From Stramonita haemastoma (taxonomy: Eukaryota; Mollusca; Gastropoda; Neogastropoda; Muricidae): a stretch of 64,000 bases of DNA. The notes below the pieces were generated by a model. That model searched no databases and was not told the origin of the DNA. It saw only the letters and a program-made list of their open reading frames with translations. The stretch spans positions 40,095,895 to 40,159,894 of the forward strand of contig CM060317.1 of the NCBI GenBank assembly GCA_030674155.1. The letters run 5' to 3'. Below, piece after piece: positions 22,401 through 27,490 of the stretch (position 1 is its first letter; every line of letters starts with the position of its first letter). The position numbers and the translations under genes are program-made.

Positions 22401-22856
22401 CCTTTACCTTTAAGGAGTGATTTCTTGTGCAGATAGATGGCATTTGATATTGATGGGGGTTTATTACCTGTTGAGTTTAAATTTAAAATGGTTTTTGGTG
22501 CAAGTTTTGGAATAACGGAGTGGTGACATCGATATGGCCTATGATTAGTGGTGCCATAAGGAACACGGAAAATGAAATGCAGATCCAATACATAGAGAAC
22601 TAACCTGAACATTGATTGATCTGATTTCTTTCAGGTAAAAGAAATGCAGCGCGTGAGTGGGGCCATTGTTCAGGTGCCTGAAGATCAGGGAGAGCAGGAT
22701 GAAGTGCCTGTGACAATAATAGGACATTTTTATGCCTGCCAGTCTGCTCAGAGGCGTACCCGTGCCCTGATGAACAACATGCAGAGTCTCCCCCAGCCTC
22801 GCCGTCCTGGTCGCCCCCAACAGCCGGGCCAAGGCCCACAAATGAATGGCAATTAA
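1633..22856 (+). CDS. IGF2BP: IGF2BP/IMP-family mRNA-binding protein, 3' nine exons (partial gene)
   Basis: Joined exons 1633-1671, 4249-4343, 8179-8295, 12176-12329, 13623-13718, 14146-14322, 17862-17978, 18808-18939 and 22635-22856 encode the C-terminal half of an insulin-like growth factor 2 mRNA-binding protein. The family binds mRNAs in the cytoplasm through two RRM and four KH domains and controls their localisation, stability and translation. Visible here are the end of KH1 (VDIHRRDN), KH2 with loop GKKG, KH3 with GSKG and KH4 with GKGG, then a short Pro/Gln-rich tail ending at TAA 22854-22856. KH2-KH3 and KH3-KH4 spacing and residues match the family closely. The RRMs and most of KH1 lie before the window. 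All junctions are GT/AG and in phase except exon 1 to exon 2, which is off by one base. One gene is usual in invertebrates, so paralogue number (1/2/3) does not apply. Confidence 0.95.
1672..4248 (+). other. IGF2BP intron with one SINE-A
   Basis: Contains a pair of about 25-base direct repeats ('cctggaatg...cgggacagc' near 1733 and 1772), short A and T tracts, and a full SINE-A at 3413-3754. Otherwise nothing recognised. Confidence 0.6.
3413..3754 (+). repeat. SINE-A, full-length copy
   Basis: tRNA-derived head with A box TAGCCTAGTGG (3420-3430) and B box GGTTCGAGTCC (3463-3473), a conserved body ('ccttcggatgagactttaaa', 'gtgccggtgggaacagatga') and an AATAAATA tail. This is the reference copy for the family in this window. 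Confidence 0.9.
4249..4343 (+). CDS. IGF2BP: IGF2BP exon (KH1 end, linker to KH2)
   Basis: The exon begins after 'tttttttcag' and ends before 'gtaagt'. It reads LVTIKGSPEACSKACKEIMK and continues VVQAEASSLNRG, matching the family's last KH1 helix (STPEGCSSACKMILEIM in human IGF2BP1, from memory). The phase 2 end joins the next exon correctly. If the previous exon were joined at its canonical donor, the frame here would hit a TAA within three codons. Confidence 0.88.
5094..5146. repeat. (CT)n microsatellite
   Basis: About 26 CT units with one interruption, next to a C-rich tract. Confidence 0.95.
5190..7382 (-). mobile_element. piggyBac transposon with TTAA ends, transposase broken
   Basis: TTAA at 5190-5193 and 7379-7382 flank a 2.2-kb element. 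Just inside are inverted repeats CCTTTAGCACCCTG and, on the other strand, CCTCTAGCACGCTG. The interior on the - strand encodes piggyBac transposase pieces in several frames. Outside the TTAA pair the host flanks read CAAGTGT and ACACTTG. Confidence 0.9.
5457..7126 (-). pseudogene. piggyBac transposase, degenerate
   Basis: From Met at 7126 an acidic N-terminus (MADDDLEQFLWEMFYDSDLG) runs to a stop at 6800. DDE-domain pieces follow in other frames: MPGFRNIMPRDRFMAILAFF near 6600, then LYNKGHVYMDNFF near 6210, then ACGTMRVNRQCVPD near 6130. The last open frame (5678-5457) is the C-terminal Cys-rich zinc finger (CVVCSNRD...CQKCDAALC...CFMRYHS). At least three frame changes break it, so no active enzyme is made. 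DDE and Cys-rich order match the PGBD4-like branch. Confidence 0.88.
8179..8295 (+). CDS. IGF2BP: IGF2BP exon (KH2, first half)
   Basis: After 'ctttttcag' the exon reads ECPLRVLCPNSLCGRIIGKK and on through GNVIRSFMEKSDTNIVVS, ending at 'gtaaga'. It contains the KH2 RNA-binding loop GKKG and the preceding hydrophobic strand. Phase agrees with both neighbours. Confidence 0.95.
8375..8529 (+). mobile_element. short piggyBac-type MITE
   Basis: Starts TTAATCTCTTTACTGCGCTG and ends with CTGAGCAAAATATAATAGCA then aaaaaggtta. Both ends match the 46980-48074 element (CACTGCGCTGTTGACGA at its left, CTGAGCAAAATAGGTCAGCA at its right). The right TTAA is decayed to GTTAC. It looks like an internal-deletion derivative of that element. 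Confidence 0.65.
9645..10580 (-). pseudogene. L2-like LINE reverse transcriptase, decayed
   Basis: On the - strand, broken frames give FTFLDLSAAFDTTDHLILSH (about 10020-9960) and LLFTLYTAPLSQTI with NTPENLPSLLTNVPYCLQD. These match the better copy at 19400-21375 line by line. Indels and stops are scattered through it, so it is old. Confidence 0.85.
10650..10895 (-). repeat. SINE-A, antisense, diverged
   Basis: Reverse complement of the SINE-A body (target 'ggcctgttcttctgaaaggcagaa', split B box 'tggctcaaactgg') ends at the tRNA-like head 'ctatcccaccctccc'. Clearly diverged. Confidence 0.7.
10899..11258 (-). CDS. unknown open frame, 119 codons
   Basis: Reads MMKLQTEKEQVADVCEHDMN then an acidic, non-repetitive stretch (VDENELKEKSVSDFYLENYL) before turning hydrophobic and T-rich toward its end. 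The first 75 residues look protein-like in composition. No domain is recognised. It sits antisense in an IGF2BP intron beside transposon remnants, so a transposon-derived exon is the likeliest real explanation; chance is equally possible. Confidence 0.2.
   Translation of the reverse strand: MMKLQTEKEQVADVCEHDMNQALLSDNNGLEPSVAMLIVDENELKEKSVSDFYLENYLYNDKSAILEVSHTSDRKQTVTFFLLAYNSCSVQFQVWCSLIFICEITFLKDYHDYSLVISY
11335..11480 (+). pseudogene. RTE-like LINE 3' remnant
   Basis: One frame gives TQTSGLAKTILQGTVRRRET then KQKRKQWEDIR, the basic C-terminal block of RTE-type elements. The same block occurs at 14900-15000, 51600 and 61420. Short and frameshifted. Confidence 0.65.
12176..12329 (+). CDS. 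IGF2BP: IGF2BP exon (KH2, second half)
   Basis: The exon lies between 'cctgacag' and 'gtgggt'. It encodes FEGSHYPGSMNDYYVDRVIT followed by VTGSLENTFKAEEMISEKMR and ends at phase 0 after ANTYQ. The segment DRVITVTGSLE corresponds to the last KH2 strand and helix. The stretch FEGSHYPGSMNDYYV is longer than the human loop, a plausible lineage-specific extension. Confidence 0.94.
12330..13622 (+). other. IGF2BP intron with SINE remnants
   Basis: Contains a SINE (12822-13092) and a second decayed SINE (about 13140-13310) with tail 'ctcagcattggtgaac'. Nothing else recognised. Confidence 0.55.
12822..13092 (+). repeat. SINE-A long form, diverged
   Basis: Head 'gggatagcctggttagatgt' with B box 'gggtttgagccacc', a shortened body, then the tail 'tctcaccattggtcaacctt' shared with SINE-B. 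Supports the view that SINE-A long form and SINE-B have a common 3' module. Confidence 0.7.
13623..13718 (+). CDS. IGF2BP: IGF2BP exon (KH2-KH3 linker)
   Basis: The exon follows 'gtgttgcag' and reads QQQMMFSGLPTLPMMPGGMN then NYPGARPPYHYM, a Gln/Met/Pro-rich low-complexity linker typical of the KH2-KH3 junction. The donor 'gtcagt' after codon ATG keeps phase 0 with the KH3 exon. Without splicing there, the frame stays open to TAA at 13770-13772. Confidence 0.88.
14146..14322 (+). CDS. IGF2BP: IGF2BP exon (KH3, first half)
   Basis: Between 'gcgttgcag' and 'gtgagt' the exon encodes a Gly/Pro-rich lead (GVGNSYYGRSMYGGGPAVPP) and then LEVVYLYIPEQSVGAVIGSK with loop GSKG and helix QNIKNIMHLSAARIK. 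This is the KH3 core; Drosophila and human IMP have the same order. Confidence 0.96.
14815..15105 (+). pseudogene. RTE-like LINE 3' end, 5'-truncated
   Basis: Starts at 'ccattggtccctacgaaaag' and matches the last 290 bases of the element at 49908-51785, ending in the same 'agggatagatagat'. Frames give CHKTKWTCKNDSARHCPRRK and KRWEDNISKWTGLEVDQILR. The GATA tail is only two or three units. Confidence 0.88.
15690..15952 (+). pseudogene. transposon-derived BED-like zinc-finger fragment
   Basis: One frame reads YDYRGCKNAWKWEWVDGEVK, VWDRKVRIGEHIRKLDAAGK and EFCKAC, then a TAG, then CDILHHASCGRTALEDHLQT and AKHRKVIDSI. The C-x2-C followed by H-x5-H and the conserved 'ALEDHLQTAKH' block resemble the BED-type finger of DNA transposases or the related KAP/ZBED-like ORFs common in mollusc genomes. 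The internal stop and lack of a downstream transposase domain make it a remnant. Confidence 0.5.
16160..16325. repeat. (CT)n microsatellite with CTGT variants
   Basis: About 165 bases of CT with CTGT and CTAC interruptions, pure in the centre. All open frames across it (LSLSLS or EREREE) are artefacts of the repeat. Confidence 0.95.
16448..16482. repeat. (CA)n microsatellite
   Basis: About 16 CA units. Confidence 0.95.
16552..16640 (+). repeat. GC-rich hairpin repeat block
   Basis: Three successive units, each an inverted GGGGC-loop-GCCCC (loops TTCG, TTTG, TAAGCG) followed by a C-rich spacer. Composition is far more GC-rich than anything nearby. Blocks of this style are scattered in several invertebrate genomes, from memory. 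Confidence 0.6.
17138..17345 (-). repeat. tRNA-derived SINE, antisense
   Basis: On the - strand: A box-like TGGTGCAGTGGTTAGCA and B box GGTTCGAATCC (17285-17295), followed by a body unlike SINE-A or SINE-B. Confidence 0.75.
17862..17978 (+). CDS. IGF2BP: IGF2BP exon (KH3, second half)
   Basis: After 'catgttgcag' the exon reads IMGAEGKNGGGSDKASHQGQ, then NVEERRVIITGTPEAQWK, ending at 'gtaaga' in phase 0. RRVIITGTPEAQ matches the last KH3 strand and helix (MVIITGPPEAQ in human). The Gly/Ser/Lys-rich variable loop before it is longer than in human. Confidence 0.94.
18668..18775 (-). repeat. SINE-B type 3' tail, antisense
   Basis: Reads 'ccttggctagagctccaagg', 'atgcaaccattttggcccac' and 'ccataaaggtaac', the antisense of the shared SINE tail. 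Only the 3' module is kept; it ends 30 bases before the KH4 exon's acceptor region. Confidence 0.8.
18808..18939 (+). CDS. IGF2BP: IGF2BP exon (KH4, first half)
   Basis: Between 'atgtttcag' and 'gtaagc' the exon reads AQFYIFEKVKTEMRLASTDE, then IHLRSEVVVPKSAIGRIIGK and GGQN. It holds the KH3-KH4 di-domain linker and the KH4 loop GKGG. The intron falls just after the loop. Confidence 0.96.
19400..21375 (-). mobile_element. L2-like non-LTR retrotransposon, 5'-truncated
   Basis: Antisense to IGF2BP. The 3' end has 'gcgctatataagttcca' followed by an ATT microsatellite (19403-19421), a hallmark of L2-clade tails. The interior encodes a reverse transcriptase (see the ORF entry). Confidence 0.85.
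19739..21150 (-). pseudogene. L2-like reverse transcriptase, one main frameshift
   Basis: An upstream frame (21150-20824) gives MDLDPVPASLFTQCIPQLIP and LKKHDLDPNILKNYRP. After a frame change, a 361-codon frame (20824-19739) gives LDLSAAFDTIDHSILLSRLQ, GVPQGSVLGPFLFTLYTAPL, the catalytic FYADDSQI and LNADKTEAMLVG, then the thumb LGVVIDNTLSM. The RT active-site residues are intact. A second frameshift cuts the conserved end (SVSGPVIWNNLP). No endonuclease domain remains. It would copy RNA into DNA at the target site if intact. Confidence 0.9.
21380..21657 (+). repeat. tRNA/5S composite SINE, copy 1
   Basis: Has the 5S-like block (TTAAGCAGCATC ... AAGTGGATGGGTGACCG), the body 'tcacccagctgtaaatgggt', and the end 'gggatacctttacctt'. 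Its tRNA-like head is not clear. A short 'gcatcaagcatcagcatcaa' triplication sits inside the 5S-like part. Confidence 0.8.
21822..22413 (+). repeat. tRNA/5S composite SINE, copy 2, split by another SINE
   Basis: Head GGATAGCTCAGTGGTC (21825-21840) is tRNA A-box-like. After the insertion the copy resumes with AGTGCTCGCTTTCCCCCAG, the 5S-like TAAGCAGCGTCGAGC and TTGGATGGGTGACCG, the body and 'gggacacctttaccttt'. Confidence 0.88.
21841..22131 (+). mobile_element. nested tRNA-derived SINE-C with 13-bp target duplication
   Basis: Flanked by TAGCTCAGTGGTC at 21828-21840 and 22132-22144. The inserted SINE has A box TAGCCTAGTGG, B box GGTTCGATCCC, a body 'gccttggaaaaggcacttta' and the end 'gctcgggacagactttaact'. 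The exact duplication marks a clean LINE-type integration. Confidence 0.9.
22635..22856 (+). CDS. IGF2BP: IGF2BP terminal exon (KH4 end, C-terminus)
   Basis: After 'tttctttcag' the exon encodes VKEMQRVSGAIVQVPEDQGE, then VPVTIIGHFYACQSAQRRTR, and a Pro/Gln/Arg-rich tail ending PQMNGN and TAA. IGHFYA-QSAQRR matches the family's final KH4 helix. The tail is short, as in other IMPs. Confidence 0.96.
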   Translation, partial: VKEMQRVSGAIVQVPEDQGEQDEVPVTIIGHFYACQSAQRRTRALMNNMQSLPQPRRPGRPQQPGQGPQMNGN

Positions 22857-24200
22857 CACTGAAGTTCTGACACTCCACTGATAACGATCATCCCATCTGT
22901 TACCCCCCAAAAGACTACCAAGTATTACTCAAGCGTCTTGTGATAAGAACCCTAAAGCAAGACTTTTGGCTATTCCTCCCTTTCCTCAGTGTTATTTCTC
23001 GCCAGTTTGTGTGGTGCCTGAGGTATTCCATGAATGCTTGTATTCTAAAAGATGAAGCTTGTGCTTGAGGTGTTGACAAGTGTTGTTGAGTGTGTTTATT
23101 GTGATACATGCTTCAGACTCCACCAAACGGAACAGAAATGATGATTTTGAGGTCAGTGGGGGTAAGAGATGGGATCATCTGACCGTTACCCAGACATATA
23201 CCAAAGAGCCTGCCAACTGCCAGCCGCCAGTTTTTTTGTTTTTTTTCCTGCCTGTTCTGTTGAGTTTCTGCTTCTCCTTGAACACTAGCTATTTCATAGC
23301 TAGACTGGCATAAGACTGCAGTAAGCATTCATCAGTAAGATTTTTTTTTTTAAGTTTTCGGTTGTCTTTATTTTTTGGCCCCTTTTGAGTTGAAGGTGAT
23401 AAAGCATACATGCTAAGTATACTTTCAGTGACTTTAAAAACATGTCTTTTGTGAGTGCTTACAGAAGTACAGTAATAGAATGAAGACTGTTCAAGATGTC
23501 ATCATAAACGGACATGTTAAGAAAGGAATGTGTTACTTGTCTTTTATTTCAATCAATCACTTTTTGTCTCAAGTAGATCTTTCAAAGTGAAAAGATCCCA
23601 GCCAGGAATGAGCTGGGGGTTCTGTAGATATTTTGTCTGGAGACTTTGTAGACCGTTAGCACATCGTCTTTGTAGAGTTCCGCTCGTCTTGCATAGATCT
23701 TCTGTCTTGACCCCCACCCCCTGTAAGAATCCTTGTGGAAAAACTAGTGGCTTTTTGGGTATGGTAGGATGAGGTTTGAGCTACCCCACAGTGTGGCTCT
23801 CATTTTCTCTCTTTGCTCTCACATCATGCTGGAGATGAGGTGATGGAGACTGGCTAGACATACTGCAGGGAGCAGCATGGAGTTTATAACAGAGAAATAA
23901 AAACGTAAAGGGCCTGCCTGCCTGACATCAGACAGGCTTGGGTCAGCAGTGGCCTTTCAAGTCTTGCTCAGCTGTTTTGTTGTCTCTTGAGTTATTTGGG
24001 GGGTATTTAGCATGATGAATAATGACAACAAGAACAGCAAATGATCAGGTTGAGCATGAATTTTGATTGATGTAAAACAAGATTTTGAGCAAGTAAGACC
24101 ATTGCTTGATCAGTTTTGTCTTCTTGTTAAGAAATGGAGAGTATTTTTTGATACTTGTTGAATTTTTTTTTCTTTTCATTAATAAAGTTTACAAAATGGG
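22857..24200 (+). other. IGF2BP: IGF2BP 3' UTR (proximal)
   Basis: No coding signal follows the stop. AATAAA hexamers occur at 23896-23901 and 24181-24186, the second followed by T/G-rich sequence ('gtttttgttccc'), as expected for a cleavage region. The end is an inference. Family members often have long 3' UTRs, so transcripts may run further, to AATAAA at 25452-25457. Confidence 0.5.
24181..24186 (+). terminator. candidate IGF2BP polyadenylation signal
   Basis: AATAAA about 1.3 kb after the IGF2BP stop codon, with a T/G-rich stretch about 15-30 bases later. Other candidates are AATAAA at 23896 and 25452. Confidence 0.45.
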
Positions 24201-25920
24201 ATACGTTTTTGTTCCCATTTTATTATTCTTATTTTTGCAGTTATTGAAAAAAAACCCTCACACAATTTAAAAGTTGCTGTGCAGTTACTGTTTTCTTCAG
24301 TACCTTTATTGATTGAACACAATAATTCGGGGGGGGGGGGGGGGGGGGGGGGGGGAACCTTGCTTGTTTTCCATAATTTTCTTCGTTAGCAGTGCTGATT
24401 CCAAAAAGTAAACATTATCTTGTACTTAAGATACTTTAAACAATGTTTACTAAAAAAAAAAATTCTAGAATATCATTTCTCCATTCTGACTTCGACCAGT
24501 TTGATACCTGGCCTTTAAAAGGCATTACAGAAGGTGTCTTGTGCCCAGTAGAGCAGTGTTTAAGCTTTGGGAGAAAATGAAAACTTAGTAGTTCTTGGAT
24601 GCTTTTGGAAACTTCACTTTCTGGTGCACTATAGTCAGAAGGGCTTAGTGCAGAGTTCTGTACAGGCTTGGATTCTGATTCACCGTTGACTTGATTTGCG
24701 TTTAGATGTAGTTTCTTTTTGTTGTTGACAGTTGATTTTTTTCCCTTCTTCTTCACAATTGGAGGCTTTCAAGTAAGCTGAACTCTTATAATGCTTTGGT
24801 CTTGTAAAGAATTTGTACAGTTAGAAAGTGTTGACATTTTCAGTGATACCTGATTTTTTTGTTTCTCCCATTTGGTGTGCTTCTGTTCGAAACCAAGTCT
24901 TGGATCTGATTGATTTGAAAAAGTAGGAAGTCTCTATGATGAGTTCATTTGTGGCTTCTGGAAGAGGTTGTGAAAAAAAAATTACCAAGATACAGGAACT
25001 ATATTCGAACAAGAACGTTGGATTTGATTTTAAATGGTTTTTGACTGCTTGGGCTTTTTTTTTTCCCCTTTACTTACAAGTTTATGAATTTTCCAATTTT
25101 CTCATTACTAAATTCATGAAGAAAAAATGAGTTGGCACGTTGCCCTCAATAATCATTACTTTTTAGTGTTGTTCACTTTGCTTAAGTCATTTAAACAGAC
25201 TTCTGATTGATGTAGCTCGTTCAGAGCCATGTTGAGATCGATTAGGCTTTTCCCCATCCTTTTCCCCTCAGCAATGAGGACTGTACTCAGTGGCCATAAG
25301 GGCCAGCTTGCAAGGTAGTGCCGAGTCAGTCTGTACAACGCTTTACTTGAAAAAGGGAGGACAGGCCACGTTTTCTTGCTCTGTTGTTTTGTTTGATCCC
25401 GCTCCCCTTTCCTGCCTTTTTCATTCATGTTTCCTAATCAATACTTGTATGAATAAACTGGAGCTGCATAAAGTTGATTACCTGTAAGCTGTGACTTTTC
25501 AACTTGCAACTTTTTTGGTGTTTGGTTACTTTTGCTTTGGATGAATTCCACTGCTTACCTTTGAACAAGTTTGATCTTTTCTGTTGTTCTAAGAAAGTTT
25601 GCCACATTTTCAGTGTTTATGAAATCACTTATGCCACTCGTGAAAGACAGTAACTTCAAAAGTTAGAAATGTTGGTAGCAAAGTCCAGATATGACCTGTG
25701 AACTCAACAGTAGATTCTGTACTGTTCATCAGTGGCAGGCAGTGAAACTGCAATACAATATCTACTTACTACCAATTCAAAAAAATAAATTATTCTAGTT
25801 ACAAAACGAAATGGCTGCTTTGTTTGTGTGTATGCTTGAAATTGAAGCAGTAGATGTTTAAAGGTGGGATTTTTATTGTGTATTTGGTTGTTTCAACTAA
25901 GTGCATATGTTTGATTCCCC
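24200..25920. other. post-IGF2BP AT-rich stretch
   Basis: Contains a G tract (24329-24355) and AATAAA at 25452. An antisense 106-codon open frame (24756-24436, MKKKGKKSTVNNKKKLHLNA...) has a Lys-rich start and no recognisable domain. This may be distal IGF2BP 3' UTR. Confidence 0.4.
24329..24355. repeat. poly-G tract
   Basis: About 27 consecutive G. A likely G-quadruplex former and a likely source of length error. Confidence 0.9.
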
Positions 25921-26000
25921 CCTGCCCCCCATTTTTTGGCTAGAGCTTTGAGTTTCACCAATAGTGAGATTTTTGCATGTGTGACCTCGCCCCCAACTAT

Positions 26001-27490
26001 TTAACCCTCTCCCATTTTCTAATGCCGCAGCGGGCTTTTCGGAAAAGGCCCCATTTATTTTATCGTGCCGCAGCATGCCGAGAATCGCTCGCGGCCAGTG
26101 GGTATTTTCCATCACGCTGTGAGCATGAACAAGTTCACACACACCATGAGTGACTTTTCCCGCTATAGTAAGGATAGCCCAATGGCTTTTCAGTACTATT
26201 TTTGGCACCACACATCCTTCCATTCTCAAGAAATTAGTCAGCGTCTCTCATTTTCATTCACACATTTTCTCATAGTTAAGAATGGCGGCAAAGCACGAAG
26301 ATGAAATGTGGGAAGATTTTCCAGAAGATGAAATTGACGAAATTATGCGTCAAGTTGAGGAGATTGAAAGACAACAGAATAGAGAATCTGATGTTGAAAT
26401 TGAAACTGAAGAAGGAAGGGATGAAATAGATGAGGATTATGCAGTAGAAAGTGACCCTGAAGACAACATTCCACTACTAAATTTGCAGACGACGTGGCGC
26501 GCGGCGCACACAGCGCTGGCAGTGAAAGATTTTCAGTTGCCTGCAGGCCCTGTACACACACTACCGCTCAGTGCCAAGCCCCTGGATTATTTTTTTCTGT
26601 TTGTTTCCCCAACTTTTTTTCGTAGTGCGGCAGATGAGACAAATAAGTATGCTAAACAAAAGATCGCTGCTAGAGGTGTGGCTTCTGATCCTTTGTGGAC
26701 AGACACAACACCTGAGGAGATCAGGGCTTACCTGTCTATACTGATAATGATGGGAATCAATCGTCTGCCCAGAATACATATGTACTGGTCCACTGACCCC
26801 AAGTTTTCTCACTCATGGATCAGTACTGTCATGCCCAAAACAAGATTTTTGAAGCTGAATCAATATTTTCATTTGAGAGACACAAGTGACACACCTGGAC
26901 GTGACAGCCCCCAGTACGACCCTCTCTACAAGATCAGGCCCTTTCTCAATGACATCAAAGCCCAGTTCAAGGCACGACGCAATCCATCCCGTGAATAAAT
27001 AATGTACCGTGTTTGCGTATTTTTTATTTCTCTTTAGTATGTAGAAAAACTGTACAATCCCAGACAATGGACTTGGTGACAATCTTCATGTGATGTGTAT
27101 TATTCAATCGATTACCCTGACGTGGAATCCTACAGAGGGCCTGTAGGTAGGACACTATTTTTTTTTAAATTTTGACTCATACTAGTGCATGATGTGCATG
27201 TTAGAGCATATTATTTTACTAACAGCATGAAGTGAACATGTTGTCACCTTGATTTGGTGACAAAAAGGGGGACAGCAACACGACATATATAAGCAGGACT
27301 GTCAAATTTTGATGCAAAGTAAACTATGACAACTTATGAACATTCCTGTCAAATTTCAAGACTCTACTATCAGTAGTTTTTATATGGTGGTGTATATTAC
27401 TAAGGAACTGTGTTTTACTAGAAAAAGATTGAAATTTTCCGAATACTAGGAGGAGTTTCTTGGTCAGAAAAGCGAATGGAAGAGGGTTAA
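26001..27490 (+). mobile_element. piggyBac-type transposon, internally deleted, TTAA ends
   Basis: TTAA at 26001-26004 and 27487-27490. Terminal repeats CCCTCTCCCATTTTCT and, on the other strand, CCCTCTTCCATTCGCTTTTCT. It encodes a truncated transposase and sits within an antisense SINE. Confidence 0.92.
26282..26998 (+). CDS. piggyBac transposase N-terminal fragment, 238 aa
   Basis: Begins MAAKHEDEMWEDFPEDEIDE, an acidic N-terminal region, and enters the DDE_Tnp_1_7 domain with EEIRAYLSILIMMGINRLPR, MYWSTDP and TRFLKLNQYFHLRD. It ends at FKARRNPSRE and TAA, just where the catalytic Asp region (about VDEAM in relatives) should begin. Complete transposases run about 550-600 residues, so all catalytic Asp residues and the Cys-rich C-terminus are missing. 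The open frame is clean, suggesting recent truncation or a retained N-terminal product. Following sequence to 27487 has no recognisable transposase. Confidence 0.85.
   Translation: MAAKHEDEMWEDFPEDEIDEIMRQVEEIERQQNRESDVEIETEEGRDEIDEDYAVESDPEDNIPLLNLQTTWRAAHTALAVKDFQLPAGPVHTLPLSAKPLDYFFLFVSPTFFRSAADETNKYAKQKIAARGVASDPLWTDTTPEEIRAYLSILIMMGINRLPRIHMYWSTDPKFSHSWISTVMPKTRFLKLNQYFHLRDTSDTPGRDSPQYDPLYKIRPFLNDIKAQFKARRNPSRE

Larger units (their letters stand above)
18940..22634 (+). other. IGF2BP last intron, L2 LINE and composite SINEs
   Basis: Carries the best L2-like LINE copy (19400-21375, antisense), two tRNA/5S SINEs and a nested SINE (21380-22413). 18940-19390 shows nothing. Confidence 0.65.

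Noticed and set aside
24436..24756. 106-codon antisense Lys-rich frame as a gene
   Set aside because: No recognisable domain, no splice context, and it lies in probable distal IGF2BP 3' UTR; kept only as a remark.
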